A DNA stretch of 64,000 bases, taken from the NCBI GenBank assembly GCA_963932145.1, contig OZ010574.1, positions 84,080,549 through 84,144,548 on the forward strand, written 5' to 3'. A program made the position numbers and the translations under genes. This DNA comes from Acanthosepion lycidas (taxonomy: Eukaryota > Mollusca > Cephalopoda > Sepiida > Sepiidae). The notes below the pieces were generated by a model, which worked only from the letters and a program-made list of their open reading frames with translations, was not told the DNA's origin and searched no databases. Shown one piece after another: positions 41,900 through 54,230 of this stretch (positions are counted from its first letter, which is position 1; every line of letters starts with the position of its first letter).

Positions 41900-42578
41900 G
41901 CACACAGACAGGTGTTATTGTCAATCCATTGTGTTATATCTGGATGAATGAAATCAGGGTTTTACTGAATAATGTGTCATATTGTTCATGAATGTTGTCA
42001 TTTTGAAATATTGATGAGATAAGTTGTTCTGTTATTGATTACTTTCTGTAAAATATCTATTGATTTTATGTTCTAAGTCTCTAATAATTCTGCATTATCA
42101 CCAAACTAATCTGGTAAGGATTATTTTTTTTTAAATGATGTCTTTTTTAGAGCAACGTATTCTTGAACATGTATTTAATTATAGAAATCTGTAGATCAAT
42201 CGAAGGTTGAAATGGAAAAGGATAAGCCGAAATGTCTTATGAAAGAATTTTATTTATGAAGGATAACATCAAAGTTATGATAAATTGAATAAAAAAGAAT
42301 ATTACCTATCATTGCTTACCCTTACAAAAAGAAATTATCAGTGAAGGTGCAAGTTGTGGATTCAAAAGTTTTTCTGTATCCGTCTTGAATGTGGTTTAAT
42401 CAATCCGGGTCACATGAAAGGCTTTGGAGGTATTAAAGTGGCAAAAGCAGTGACCCCATGACCAATAACATCAGAGAATCTGATAATATATTCATCTGAT
42501 TTGGTTTAGGAGCCAAAGATGTTGGAGTCTTTGATCTGAAACTCTACATTAGGTATTAAAATCAGATAAACTACACTC
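41896..42578. other. No recognisable feature
   Basis: AT-rich. No coding or repeat signature noticed. Confidence 0.4.
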
Positions 42579-42619
<41 letters not shown>

Positions 42620-42620
42620 C
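42579..42620. repeat. (TA)n microsatellite
   Basis: About 36 bp of TA dinucleotides. Confidence 0.9.
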
Positions 42621-42740
42621 CACACATGTAGGCACAAATTATATGTCCAACATTTGTTTTTGATTCAATTTAAATCTCATCAAAGCATTTACTTAACATT
42701 TATTATTTGTGTTTCTGTTGATCCATGATATTTAAAATAC

Positions 42741-42900
42741 ATGATAGATATATAATGAGTAAATCAGAATAAGCATTGCTTCCCTTATCATTACTTTTGA
42801 TAATTTATAATTTGTTGAGAGTGCCTCATATCTCCAAATATCTAATGATGAGAACTGAAAATTAAATTAAGTAATAAAACATAGCAACAAAATTGCAACA

Positions 42901-42913
<13 letters not shown>
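42741..42913. repeat. Direct duplication, copy 1 (partner 43647-43816)
   Basis: About 170 bp with words tcagaataagcattgcttcc, tttgttgagagtgcctca and aattaagtaataaaacatag recur 905 bp downstream with scattered mismatches. Both copies are bordered by TA tracts. Confidence 0.85.

Positions 42914-42938
<25 letters not shown>
42904..42938. repeat. (TA)n microsatellite
   Basis: About 34 bp of TA dinucleotides. Confidence 0.85.
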
Positions 42939-42942
<4 letters not shown>

Positions 42943-43548
42943 TATTTGGGTAGCAATTCCTCTTTTATACATGTTTCATTAAAGACGACTGACAAGGTAC
43001 TGTGATTAATCTTTTTATTTAATTTTTCTTCCGTTCATATAAGTGTTTTCTTTTGTGGACACAAAGTGTGTAAAAATTGTCCAAAAGTCCTGCATATCCA
43101 TGCACTTTTGGCTATAATTGTAGCCATTATCAAGGATGATTTTATTTTTACTTTTAACTGAATATATGGGTTGTTTTATGTATGTATCTAGAGTTATAGG
43201 GATGTTTTATTTTCCAAACACAGTCAGCATATTGTGGATGTGTTCATAGTTAATGTTAGTGAGTGTTGGCTATTTATTTTTTAATATTAGGGCTTCCATT
43301 ATCTTTAATCTTTTTTTACATGTGGATGAGGTTATTATACTTTTATTTTCTAGTATGTTTTGAATGGTGTCTGGTAGGTTTTTTTGTGTGTTAAATTAGT
43401 TATATATATGTATATTGATTGCCACATCTACTCAGGTGAGAGCCACCTCCTCACCTTTTGCAGCACATTTAATGGCTTCTTTTTCATTTGAAAAATTCCA
43501 CATAGGGCAAAATGCATTGGCTAATATTACAATTGTCTTTTACATTTA
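42939..43548. other. No recognisable feature
   Basis: Sequence between the two duplicated blocks; AT-rich, no open frame of note. Confidence 0.4.
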
Positions 43549-43564
43549 TATATATATATAAAAT

Positions 43565-43630
<66 letters not shown>
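43549..43630. repeat. Long (TA)n microsatellite
   Basis: About 60-70 bp of TA with one short interruption. Confidence 0.95.
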
Positions 43631-43633
<3 letters not shown>

Positions 43634-43646
43634 CATATTTAGAGGA

Positions 43647-43816
43647 CATGTAGATGTATAATGAGTGTGTCAGAATAAGCATTGCTTCCCTTTTCATTAC
43701 CTTTGATAATTTATAATTTGTTGAGAGTGCCTCAGATCTCCAGAGATTTAATGATGAGAACTGAAAATTAAATTAAGTAATAAAACATAGCAACAAAATT
43801 GCAACAATATATATAT
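43647..43816. repeat. Direct duplication, copy 2 (partner 42741-42913)
   Basis: Same content as copy 1. The mariner element begins just after its end. Confidence 0.85.
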
Positions 43817-43819
43817 AAG

Positions 43820-45340
43820 CTAACCAAGATATGCTCCTGGAATGTGACCAAATTAAGTTTATTTTTCAACATAGTCACATTTACAGTTCACACACTTCTT
43901 CCCTCAGTGTTGCAGTGTTTGGATCCCAATGGTGAAGAAACTTTCATCCTGTTGGTCAAAAAAGTCATCAACAGTAGATATGACATTAACATCACTGCAA
44001 TACTGGTTCCCAGTGAAGTGTTTTTTTATGTTTGGGAATAGGTGATAGGGGAGGGTGGTCAACCAGTTCAAAGCCACAGTCACACATAGCAGTCATTGAT
44101 ACCAAGAACTTGTGTGCTGGAGCATTGTCCTGATGAAACATGATCCTTTTCATCATTTTTCCTGGGTTTTTGGTCATGATAGTCTTTTGCAATTGCCTCA
44201 GCAAGTTGGCATAGTATTCTCTATTGATGGCATCATCCTTTTGAAAATAGTCAATAAATACAATGCTTTGGCATCCCAAAAAACTGAGACCATCACCTTT
44301 CCTGCAGATGAAACAACATTAGCCTTCTTTGGAGCAGGTGAGAAGTGCTGTTTCTGCAGCATGAATTGTCTCTGTCTCTGACCCAAAGTGATGAACTCAA
44401 CACTCATCCTGAGTTAGAAAACAATGTCAGATTTTCCCTGTGATGTGATCAGCCTGTGCACTGTTAATAAGGTGTCAGAAAACATGGCCCTGTTGCATTG
44501 CAGCTCAGACCAGATATGAGGTGCATTGACAGGGTGCAGTTTCTTGCAGTCAAACACTTATCACTTAAAAATTACCCTTCAGCCAGATCATTACCCACGA
44601 GGGAAAAACAAAAAAATTTCTAATAGTAAACCGAATTTTATTCTTAGGTAGTACTTTACTACTATAAGCAAGCAAAGACAGGCTGGGGTATAAATGATGA
44701 GGAAGGTGCACAATTTAGCAGCAGTGGTCTGTATTTATGCATGACCCACTTGTATCTTCTGTTTTCCTTCACACAGGATGGTCAGCTTTATAAACAACAG
44801 TTTTCTTTCTGTCATTTTCATCCAAAAAAAAAACACTCAATCTTCCTTCCGTCATTTTCTCTTAGTTTTGCTCTTGTACTTTGAAGTTGACTTCAATTAC
44901 TGGTAACCATTAGTCAGAAGTAAATGTTTCAGATCAATTTGTCTTAAATTTAACACATATTGCTACAGAACCCACTGAGCAGAAACCTTTGTCATGACAA
45001 GTTCATTGTACAAAAACATTCTCAACTCTCTCACAAGGATAGCTGATAGCATTGACTATTTAATTTATAGTCAATTGCCTGTCATTCATCACCATGTGGT
45101 GACCATGATCAGTGTTTTCCTTAGTGGTGGTAGTTGCAGAACATCCAGACCTTGGGTCTTCTTCAAAACTCTCCCTTCCCATTTTAAATTTAGCTGCCCA
45201 TTTTTGCAATGTTAATAAAGCTGGTGCATCATACCCTAATGTAACAACCATGTTAACATAAAAGTCCCTGGGGCCTAAATCCCTTCTATGAGTTACTGCT
45301 GAAGTCTTCTTTGAACAGTCAGATGTCAGTTTACCTGGAA
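43820..45340 (-). mobile_element. mariner transposon, degraded
   Basis: The minus strand holds a mariner transposase from about 45252 to 43995. I could not identify clean terminal repeats, so the limits are approximate. A related copy leaves the window at its right edge. Confidence 0.65.
43992..45252 (-). pseudogene. mariner transposase, broken
   Basis: In order on the minus strand: 45251-45060 has LLTLQKWAAKFKMGRESFEE, then DPRSGCSATT and MVMNDRQLTIN, the N-terminal HTH and linker. 44407-44198 has the LTQDECW-equivalent (LRMSVEF) and KKANVVSSAGKVMVSVFWD, with the first catalytic Asp in VFWD. 44279-43992 has YYANLLRQLQKTI, then MFHQDNAPAH (second catalytic Asp) and FELVDHPPLSP, where the third region is broken just before the DLxxxD motif. 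Several frameshifts and stops are needed to join these. Confidence 0.85.
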
Positions 45341-45529
45341 AGAAACAATGCAGCTATTAATAAAAAGGGTTAAAATTAAGGCAGGCAAGGATTCACAACT
45401 CTAGCATCACTCCTTCATAGTCAGCCTATGGACTTTTCAGTCTATCATCATAATATAAAATTAGCAATATTATTTAAGAAGTGTAATTACTTTAAAAAAG
45501 TGATATCTAAGAAGTGTAAGTGGAGAAAA
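45341..45529. other. No recognisable feature
   Basis: Short spacer upstream of the duplicated block. Confidence 0.35.
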
Positions 45530-45862
45530 CTCTTGTTTGCTTAGCAAAGAAAGAAGAAAAAGTGGTGAATTAATTGCTTTTCTTTTTATTCCCTTTGAGT
45601 AGGGAACATAAGAGAAAACAAATTAGTGAGGGTGTCAAAGAGAGATACAACGAGAAAAGCAGAATTTTTGATGCTTGCCTTCCAGCCATATTAAGACAGC
45701 TCCTATTTGCTGAGTGAGAAAAAAAGAAAAAGCAGTGAATTAATTACATTCCTCTTCTATTTCTTTTGAGCAGGGAAAATGAAAGAAAATACAAAAGTGT
45801 GAAGTCAAATCAAGAAAGGCAGAGAAATGTAGATGATTTTTAGCTTAACTTCCAATTATGTA
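45530..45862. repeat. Degenerate tandem duplication, period about 170 bp
   Basis: 45531 (ctcttgtttgcttag) and 45701 (ctcctatttgctgag) begin two blocks that share gtgaattaatt, tttgag-aggga and a gaaagaaaa/tgaaagaaaata run. The second block is more diverged at its end. Confidence 0.6.
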
Positions 45863-47072
45863 AAGCTGTATTATTGCTCCAACATATTTTCTCCTGAAGT
45901 GCTAATATTCTTGTTGCTCTGTGTGGCTAAGATTAAAGATTTGCATATTCAAAGACTTAAAGCTTTCCTTATCAAGCCAGAGAAATTTAGATGAGAAATG
46001 GGTATTTAGCCAATTTGCAAATTTAATTTGTTGCTGATTCTGGTTTATTTCATATGATTATTCAGTACTGCACAAATGGCGACTGTAATGTTACTTCAAA
46101 AGTTATTTTTTTACTGTTTTTTAAAAAGATTTAACTCATGAAGAGTATTCTTCATCCTGTTGTGTCTGTAAAGAAACACATAAATAAAAATTAATTATAC
46201 TGTCACAGTATCATATCCATAAAAAATAAATAAATAAAAGTTAATTATAGTGTCAAAAGTAATTATAATAAAATAATTATAACAATTATAATTATTACCC
46301 ATTCTAAACCAATGAAAATCAACCCCACTTTTCTCCTCAACACAGACTATACAAGAAAGAGTGTATACACTTTATTTATTGTTTATCTTATCATTCTGTT
46401 GGATTCTGATCCGTATTTGATCTAAATTTTACCCCAAACTTACAATTTTACTCAATATTACTGTTTCTCATGTCTCCAATACCACATAACAACCAGATAT
46501 TGAATAATACTCATTTTGTTGTTTCCACATCTTGCTCTTTCTCATTTTTACAAGTATTTTTGTATATATAAATGTTAGGGGGTTTATAATCATTTACTCA
46601 GTGTTATAACTCCACTACAATCTTTTCTTAAAACCCACATTCAGTCATCTGACAACTACCTTGAATTTTTTTCTTGACAAGTTTGTACTTGTGGTCAAAA
46701 GGAGCTCCTGGCAAAGTTTACTTTTGTGTGATTCGAAACATAAGATTCCATCCATTTATGTATTCCAGTGCCTTAAAATTTAATCTTTAATATTTCAATT
46801 TTTTTTAAAATAGGTTCAGTAAAAATTAAACTGGCATCTGATTATTTCAATTCATTTAAAATAGTATCTTGGTACATCCAAAGATTCATTAAAAATGAAC
46901 ATACACAATGAAAAAAATGCTGTAAACTTACTAAAAACAAAGTTTTATCATCAAAATTTTTGTGTTATTATTAACAGGAAAGACCAAAGAATTCTTTATG
47001 TAATTTTTAAACCCTTTTTAGAAGCTTTGAAATTTTAGTTAAAAATTTTGTTTTTCTGGTATCAACATGATA
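45863..47072. other. No recognisable feature
   Basis: AT-rich, with several aataaataaa runs and no coding potential. Confidence 0.4.
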
Positions 47073-48335
47073 CTGTTACAGGTGGGTGGGTATATTAAAT
47101 GAGAAGACAACAACAAACAAAACAAAGACCAAGTTTTATATTAAACATTTGGTAGTGAGAGAAAGGAATAACGAGGATTATATCTTGAATAAGGTTGACC
47201 TAATTTTTTTGCTGGCCTGGCCAAGATCACAGTATATGGTCAGTGCCTGTGTTGTTTGATCAAGATCATGGCAGAGGGTAGTATATTGTGCAGATATTTC
47301 AAAGCTAGGTGAAATGTCAGTTTCAGTGGGATATGGTCGGTGCATATTTGGTTGATCAACATCACAGTGGTAGGTTGTTTTGTTGTTTGCTAGTCCTGTT
47401 GTGTTGAACTGAGGTAACATTGGATTGGTGTCACGTTGGTGGGTGATATCTCCCGGAAAGGGATATATTTGTTCGAAGTAGCAAAGTGGTTTTGGACTAC
47501 TGTAACCAAGTAGGACAAACTAGCAGGTAACCATAATGGACTGGTCCTCGTGGTAGTGGTAGACAATAGGTGTAGGCAATAGGCATCCTCGTACCTCCAT
47601 GTCAGTCTGTATTTATGGCTGACACCAGCCCATCATATTACTGTGAGGGGGAACCCAGGTGTATGCATATTCATTTACATCAATGGGTTGAGCGGATTGT
47701 ATGCTTGCAGAGTCAGAGCTGCTTCCTTGGGGAGTTAGACTTGCTTGGTTGTGGAGTCAGAGTCACTTGCTTGCGGGTTTGAAATTGATGCTTGTATATT
47801 GGCTTGTTTGTGTAGTTGAATTTGCCGAGGTGATGCTGTTGGCAGTGAAGAAGGCTTGTAGCTTCATGGTATCAACATTGGGATGTTATAAAGTCGGTAT
47901 TTGCTGAGGTGACATCATTGTCGATGATGAAGCTTTGTAGCTGGATAAAATCAATGTTAAGATTTTTTTGAGTTGAATCTGGATAACTGAGGTGCTTAGT
48001 CAAGCCTGGGAGTGGTAACAGTCATTGAGAGGCGCAGTCATGTTGAATGATGGTGGCAAAGACCATGGCAGCTGCAGCAGCAGCAGGCTGCAAATGCTGG
48101 TGTTATTCTCAGAGACCTGATTTTAGGCAGGTCTGGTAGTCTCCAGAGGCATCTCTCTTTCCAGTGAGAACATCTGCAATTGGCCACTGCCGGAGATCAC
48201 TTTGTAGACCAGATGTGATGTGTAGAGCCTATTGTGCAGAAAACAACTTTTGTTATGTCATTATCTGCCTCTGTGTCATTCACATCTGGCCAGCATGCAG
48301 AATGAATCAGAAAAAGGTCTAATTGCAACAGAGTA
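47073..48335. other. Possible 3' part of the gypsy element, unresolved
   Basis: The segment starts with an LTR-end-like tgttacaggtgggtgg and is richer in G and C than its surroundings. It lies at the 3' side of the reverse-strand gypsy remnant. I could not find a second LTR copy or any integrase or RNase H motif, so its relation to the remnant is inferred. Confidence 0.3.
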
Positions 48336-48339
48336 TAAC

Positions 48340-48640
48340 ATCAGCAAGTGCAATTTTTGCAGTATTGAATGGATGCATGGCATTTCCCTGCAAAGTGATG
48401 TTTTTGTTCTTCCTCTGAAGAAGAGTTGTTAAGTATTTCTGAACAACTCAGCACAAATCTTTGGTAGAAATTGACCATTCTCATGAAATACTGTAGTTGT
48501 TTGATGGAAGTTGACATAGGAAAGTCTTGGATGGTTTTAATTTTCTCTGGTATAGGTGAGATACCATTGGTGTCAATGTTATATCCAAGCAATTTGATAT
48601 TTGGTGAACCAAACATACATTTATCTTAATTGACCCAAAG
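48340..48640 (-). pseudogene. Gypsy-type reverse transcriptase fragment
   Basis: The minus-strand frame reads MFGSPNIKLLGYNIDTNGIS, then PEKIKTIQDFPMSTSIKQLQ and FMRMVNFYQRFV. This is the thumb/connection part after the YLDD active site of Ty3/gypsy reverse transcriptases (the LGhhIsxxGIxPxPxKvxAI and lrxFLGmvNFYRRFi pattern). The active site itself and the fingers are not present. Confidence 0.85.
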
Positions 48641-48915
48641 ATACCAGTGATACATATGATTGGTGTATTGTCTAACAGAAATCTCATATTCATATACACC
48701 AACAAATTAAGATATGTCAAAAAATCTGCTCCAATATGTGTATCCTGACATTGGCTTGAGTAAATCACCATGTAAAATGATGTTGCATGCCAATGTTTAA
48801 GATGAAAGTTTTTGTACCATAAGTCTTGGAGCTTAAACAGGGTGAGTTTGAGAGCATGACAGTCTATAGGGAGTATCACACGGATCACTACTCCTGTGTC
48901 CACAACTTTTGTTCA
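48641..48915 (-). pseudogene. Gypsy-type aspartic protease remnant
   Basis: The minus-strand frame begins VDTGVVIRVI with the DTG catalytic motif. After a frameshift it has FHLNIGMQHHFTW and then HIGADFLTYLNLLV, matching the ILGxDFLxxxxLLVD segment that closes gypsy proteases. The RT fragment follows directly, so most of the RT is missing between them. Confidence 0.75.
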
Positions 48916-49755
48916 TTATTTTTGTCTCATAAATAGAACAAGTGGCATTTTATTTTTTCACCAGCTGGGTTTGCTGCTGCTATCCTCCTGTCTTTCAGTT
49001 TCCTTGGGTATTTACAAGGCTTTTTGCAGTTCCTTACTTTGTCTCAAAAGGTTTGATGGAATCAGCAGATATCTGGATCATTCAGTCTCTCCTGATTATG
49101 ACTACATCTGCACATCCCTGATGTCTCAATACAGAAAGCTGTTTCTTGATTTCTTCAGAGTAAGTTGCATCTCTTGCATATGCTTCTGCAAGTCTGCCAA
49201 TGCCTTTTCTCTGTGTCACATGTCTGTGTCTGCATTGATAGGTTCATGGGCTGTGTACAGTGAGTTAATTGCACCACTTTTGTGAACCTGGATTTCTGAT
49301 GCAGAAACCAATTTCTGGGGTTGATTTTGTTATATGGGAGTAGATGTATTGACCGACATCTTAGTGGGCTCTGTGTTTGATGCCAGGGTAGATATTCATT
49401 TGTGTTGTAGGTCAACACTTTGTTGGGTCATATATTCAACCTGGTCTCCCCACTGAGATGAGACACAAGGTCGGGTTTAACATGGGGAACCTGAGTGCAT
49501 ACACTCACATCAAAGACAAAAATTGCCCAGCCCCTGCAGCCATTGGTTGCACTGACATCAGTATGACTACCAATCACCCCTCTCTATTGCAGTCGAGTCT
49601 TTCAGCCTCAGGCAGTGGTTCCCTGGGACCAGGCACCTCCAAGTTTTTATTCCTCTAGCTGTGTCTTTGTCTGAGAAACAGAGTTGCAACCTGATAATAA
49701 TCAGATGATAATCCCTCCTCGGCATAGGCTGCAAAAGATGCCCTTTCATTGCTTT
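48916..49755 (-). pseudogene. Gypsy-type Gag remnant
   Basis: In reverse, just before the protease, a CYYHRRFG-K-NC-PC stretch resembles the zinc knuckle (CwyHrkFG-kA--C--PC) that ends Gag in this gypsy branch. Further upstream words, such as VVQLTHCTQPMNLSMQ at 49155-49418, are read only in pieces. The overall order Gag, protease, RT on the minus strand is coherent. Confidence 0.55.
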
Positions 49756-51836
49756 GAGGCCATTTTATATCCTGAATCAGTTTTACAATGATCGCTGGTT
49801 AAGTTTTTTCTTTTGTTTTTGTTTTTTTTAAATGTGGTGGTGCCAACAAGATAGAACAATACTATAAATTAGTACAGGAAATGTGAGCCTCTTTTTGCAG
49901 TGAAAAGCACAATAATTTGGAAATTCTTGCAAAAAAAGCAGATAATTGTTGGATTTTAATGAAACTTACAGATGAATGAAATTATTTTTTAAATAGTTTT
50001 TTTTAGAAAATCTTGGCAAAAATATATTTTTTTAAAATCTGTTATGTCCCTAATTATTTAATTTTATAAAATTTGAAGAATTTCTTTTTTGTATTACTTA
50101 ATGCATTTACTAGTTATAAGGACAATTTAAATCAACAAGTTTTTTTTGTCAAATGGAACCCACAGCTACAGAAAATCTGTTCTTAATTACAAAATAAAAA
50201 TCCAATAAAAGTAAGAAATTATTTAATTAGAAAATCTTTTAATTACTTTTATGGAAAATCTGTTTAAAGAAAAAAAATTTCAATGAATAATTAATTTTTC
50301 AAAGAATTGTTTTAATCTTTTTAAATTTTAATTAGAATAACTTATAAACTTTTAAAACTTTTAAAATTATGTATTAATTTGTAGTGATCAAGTGATATTA
50401 TTATCAAATTAAAACTGTATTTGCTAATCATAGATGGAAAATTTTACTAAAATTCAGCATTTTTTTAATTTGAATTTTGTTTGTGTGTGTGTGGTTTATA
50501 CACATACAAACAAAATTCAATTTTTTTTTTAAATGACAATTTTTTGTAAATATAGATGGTAACTTTAGTAAATTTAAAATTTATTAGTAATTTTCTAACA
50601 TTTCCTCAATAAGTGTCTTCATAAGTAAGTCTATAAAACTGAAGTACCTAAAATTCAATAAATTATTACAATGCTTAAAATACTTTAAACCTTTGACATT
50701 ACTGGGTAGTTAAAAAAATTATATATAAATGCATTTGTGTTGTATTCATCATGTAAATTTCTTACAATTATTTACTCCTTACTTAAATTTCACAAACATT
50801 AGATATGTTAACACCTTGTAAAAACACCCACCTCCATGTTAAAAAAATGCTTTGCTGCAATATTTTAAACAAAAGTAATATTTGTTTTAATTTAGATGAA
50901 TTAATTAATCCTTAAATCAGATAATTTTTTTCAAATAATATTTCAGAAAAAGTATATTTTATTTTTGAAAGATATATTAATAAAGAGAATTATGTTGTGT
51001 TGACAGATTTGTCAGTGTGGAAGATTTTATCGATTTTACTGATAATCAAAAAAAAAAAATAAATCAATCCTTCCCATCAATTTAAATTCAGTTTGAAGTA
51101 AGGCAATGTTTTTTGCTTATTGAAAATATTAAATTTCATCTATTAGCTTGGAATTAAAACTAAAAGAAAAGCTTCAAGAAAGAGTTTTCAATTTTAAAAA
51201 TGCATTTTAAACCATAGGTATTTTTTGGGTGGGGTATGCACCTACAATAGATTATAACCCACTAGAATTTTTCACATTTTCTTTTACTCATTTAGGTCAG
51301 TTTTCTCTCTACTTTACTGACCTTTTGTAACAAGAAGTCAATAAAGTTTATCAGATTTACTTAATAGGATTTTATCTATTCTTTTGGTCATTATGTGGTT
51401 TTAGGTCGTATAGAAGAAAATATTTTATGTCTGGATTTGGAAAACAACACTGAGCTTTTGTTTATTTGAAGTGTTGTTGGAAACTGGTGCTATTTTTCTT
51501 ATTCTCAATGTTACTTTTTTTTTCTGCTTTTGAACTGCAATATATATTTTTATAAAATTATACTGTTTATGTATTTTCTGTTTTTAAATGATGTTTTCTA
51601 TGCATAGCTTCTGTTTCCAAGGACGTTCTGTTATTCCTATATATATTTTTTGTGAGTTTCATTTTCACCTTACCATAGCTTTGAATATTGCAATATTTTT
51701 AAGTCAGTAACTGTTTAGTAGGCACTGATACTTTATTTTGCAGTTACAGGTGGGTGTAGTGGGTTTGTGGTGTACTGGTGATTTACTGTTGTGTTTTTTA
51801 TGATTTGTAGTATGTTATAGTACATATAGTACAGCT
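49756..51836. other. Long AT-rich stretch with no recognisable feature except a small hairpin
   Basis: About 2 kb of very AT-rich sequence. A hairpin at about 50470-50522 (ttgaattttgtttgtgtgtg and complement) is the only structure of note. Confidence 0.45.
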
Positions 51837-51856
51837 TTAAGTTTTAGAGTCTTTAC

Positions 51857-51858
51857 TG

Positions 51859-51911
<53 letters not shown>
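51857..51911. repeat. (TA)n microsatellite inside the Tc1 remnant
   Basis: About 52 bp of TA dinucleotides. Confidence 0.95.
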
Positions 51912-51912
<1 letters not shown>

Positions 51913-52320
51913 CTTTTCCATAAGTTTTCTATGGGGTTGAGGTCAGGAGATTGGGGTGACCATGTCATAACACTCACCTGATTCTCATCAAAGTATTTCT
52001 TCATCAATTTTGATTTGTAACAGGGAGCATTATCCTGCATAAAAATGAGCTTGGTGGGGTCAATTTATACCCTTTCAGCAGAAGGGAGCAGACACGACTC
52101 TAAAATTCTCTTGTACTGTTCGCGCTTGAGGGTCTTTTCAATAGGTTTTAAGAAACCAGTTCCATTAAAAGAAAAGCATCCCTAGAACATTATATTGAAC
52201 GGATGCTTGACAGTACTTACTGATAAATTCAAAGAGCTTTCAAAGCTTCTTCTTCGGATTTTAGATCGCTTATCCTTTGAATTTAGCTCAACTTTTGTTT
52301 CAGCAGAGAAGAGAACATTT
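51912..52320 (-). pseudogene. Tc1-like transposase, catalytic half only
   Basis: Read in reverse from about 52320: NVLFSAETKVELNS (the FSDE box with Asp replaced), then FNGTGFLKPIEKTLKREQYK, LESCLLPSAERV, LIFMQDNAPCYKSKLMKKYF with the second catalytic Asp, and QSPDLNPIENLWK with the third region. One stop interrupts MF-GCFSF. The reading frame passes into the (TA)n tract right after the last motif. Confidence 0.85.
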
Positions 52321-52375
52321 AGTAAAAAAATCAGGTGAGTCACTTTTATCGAACAGCACTGTATATATGTTTAAC

Positions 52376-52405
52376 ATATATATATATATATATATATGTG
52401 TGTTT

Positions 52406-52436
<31 letters not shown>

Positions 52437-52450
52437 GTGTATATACACAT
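52376..52450. repeat. (TA)n-(CA)n compound microsatellite
   Basis: TA, GT, CA and TA tracts in succession. Confidence 0.9.
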
Positions 52451-52650
52451 TGATGTAATGTTAACTGATTGGGGTTGCAGCATTTAATGAAATTTTTTTC
52501 TTTTGGGGGGTTACTGACTGGAGATTATGTGAAGCCAGTTTGAAAGATTTGGTATTTGGAGTTATTTGTATTTGGAAGTAAGAATAATTTTCTCCAAAAA
52601 CAAGAAAATCTTTATAGACAAATTTAAACCAGCACTGAAAAACTCATCAC

Positions 52651-52683
52651 CGCCCCCCACACACACACACACGCACACACATA
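52651..52683. repeat. (CA)n microsatellite
   Basis: About 30 bp of CA after a C-rich start. Confidence 0.9.
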
Positions 52684-52812
52684 AACATACACCATATAGT
52701 CATCATGACAAAAGACTCTTGTCAGACCACGCACACAAACACACCATACAAAATGCATGTAGTCACTATATAGGTTTCCTTATAATGATATAATATATAA
52801 TATGGAGAACAA

Positions 52813-52872
<60 letters not shown>
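52813..52872. repeat. Long (TA)n microsatellite
   Basis: About 57 bp of TA dinucleotides. Confidence 0.95.
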
Positions 52873-54009
52873 TAACATATACAAAGACACTAGACAGACC
52901 ACACACACACATGAACCCTACATCCCATACAAAGTGTGCATATATATATACAATTTCCTGGTAAAAATACAATATATATGCATGGAGAATGAATATATAT
53001 ATACATATACTGGCAAAAACATCCCCCACACTCAATACACAAGAATAGAGGAAGACATGAATGGATACACAGGGACATAAAAAGATGAAAACAAAAGCCT
53101 GTTTTCTTTCCCTTTCTCTGACCAAACTTAATTGTTTTATTATGCCTAAAGCAAAGGAACATTTTATTGCCAGTCCAAGAGAGATTCAGATGACTACTAT
53201 GCAAAAGACAATGGTTACAAGACTTAACATAGAAAGAAAAAATTAATTCCTTTAAAAAATATGTGCAAATATCCATTCTTTGCTGGATGAAGGTCGCAAG
53301 AACTAAAACACATTTAAGAAAATATATAAAATAAAATATATAAAAAAATGATGGATTTTCCCATTGTTTTTTATGTATCAAGGTTCAACAGCATGTTCCA
53401 TCCTTGATGCCATACTTGTGTTTGTTCCTTCAATGACTTTTAAGACCAGCTTGAGATCCAAATAATATTCCATAGACAGGCCAATGAATGGGCATCCCTT
53501 GTGAAGACTGCAGTAATTATAAAGCAAAGTAACATATTCTGCTTTGTAACACATAGATGTTGCATGTGTGACTTCACAATAGTTGTAATGCTTTTTATGA
53601 ACATAGTTGTCCACTTATGAAGAAGTGCTTAAAAGTTCCAAGTCCAGCCAAGAAGAGGTTACAAGATAAGTTTTGATGCTTGGTCATTTGCCAGATTTTG
53701 GGAAGTTTTTTTTTTTTGTTTTTTTTCACCCTTAGTTGAAATCATAACTGCATTACAGTTAAATTAAAATACCATAACTTTTCCATTGGCTGTATCATAT
53801 ACACCTCACAAGGGTTACATATTTAGTGCCACAAGATGAAGCAGTTCTCTGCTAATAAGTGACTTATCTCTCTAGCAGTTTAAATTAAGATTTAAACACA
53901 CACCTGATAGAATGAGAAAAGTGGACCTGCATAAAAGTTTGTTAATCCTTGTCTCACTATACATTTCAATCTTGTTGTAATGGAGCAAGTTTTAAGGTTT
54001 AATTTACAT
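52873..54009. other. No supported gene
   Basis: A 163-codon open frame on the minus strand (52890-53381) is the longest non-repeat frame here. Its composition is rich in F, I, Y and C, as T-rich DNA read in reverse would give, it overlaps open frames on the plus strand, and part of it reads through CA/TA-like low-complexity DNA. I do not accept it as a gene. Confidence 0.4.
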
Positions 54010-54230
54010 ACAAGCTGAATTTGAATTCAGAGGTTTCCTTGCCTAAGACTTGATAAGAAAGCCCAGTCTACCCTGCTATTTAAACTTGTTGAATAGATGG
54101 GTTCATATCTTTCCCAAGGTTATTTGTGCAAAAGTAAATATAACAAACTCAGCCAAAATTTAAACTCAGAACTGTGATTATTCTTTTCAAACTGCTAACC
54201 AGATACTATACGCACATCCAAAGCAATGTA
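54010..54230 (-). repeat. tRNA-SINE-like repeat copy
   Basis: In reverse it has a B-box-like gagtttaaattttggctgag, then ttatatttacttttgcac, gatatgaacccatctattca and a degraded tail (ggaaacctctgaattc). This parallels the copy at 31600. Confidence 0.5.

Larger units (their letters stand above)
51837..52365 (-). mobile_element. Tc1-like transposon, internally deleted and truncated at a (TA)n tract
   Basis: The right end in reverse starts acagtgctgttcgataaaag next to TA, a Tc1-type terminal repeat. The coding part begins directly in the middle of the transposase, so the DNA-binding half was deleted. The left side stops at a (TA)n tract after NPIENLW, with the second terminal repeat missing. Confidence 0.8.

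Noticed and set aside
52890..53381. 163-codon minus-strand open frame rich in F, Y, I and C
   Set aside because: Composition follows T-rich DNA read in reverse, it overlaps open frames on the other strand and low-complexity tracts, and it shows no domain or signal peptide organisation I can trust.
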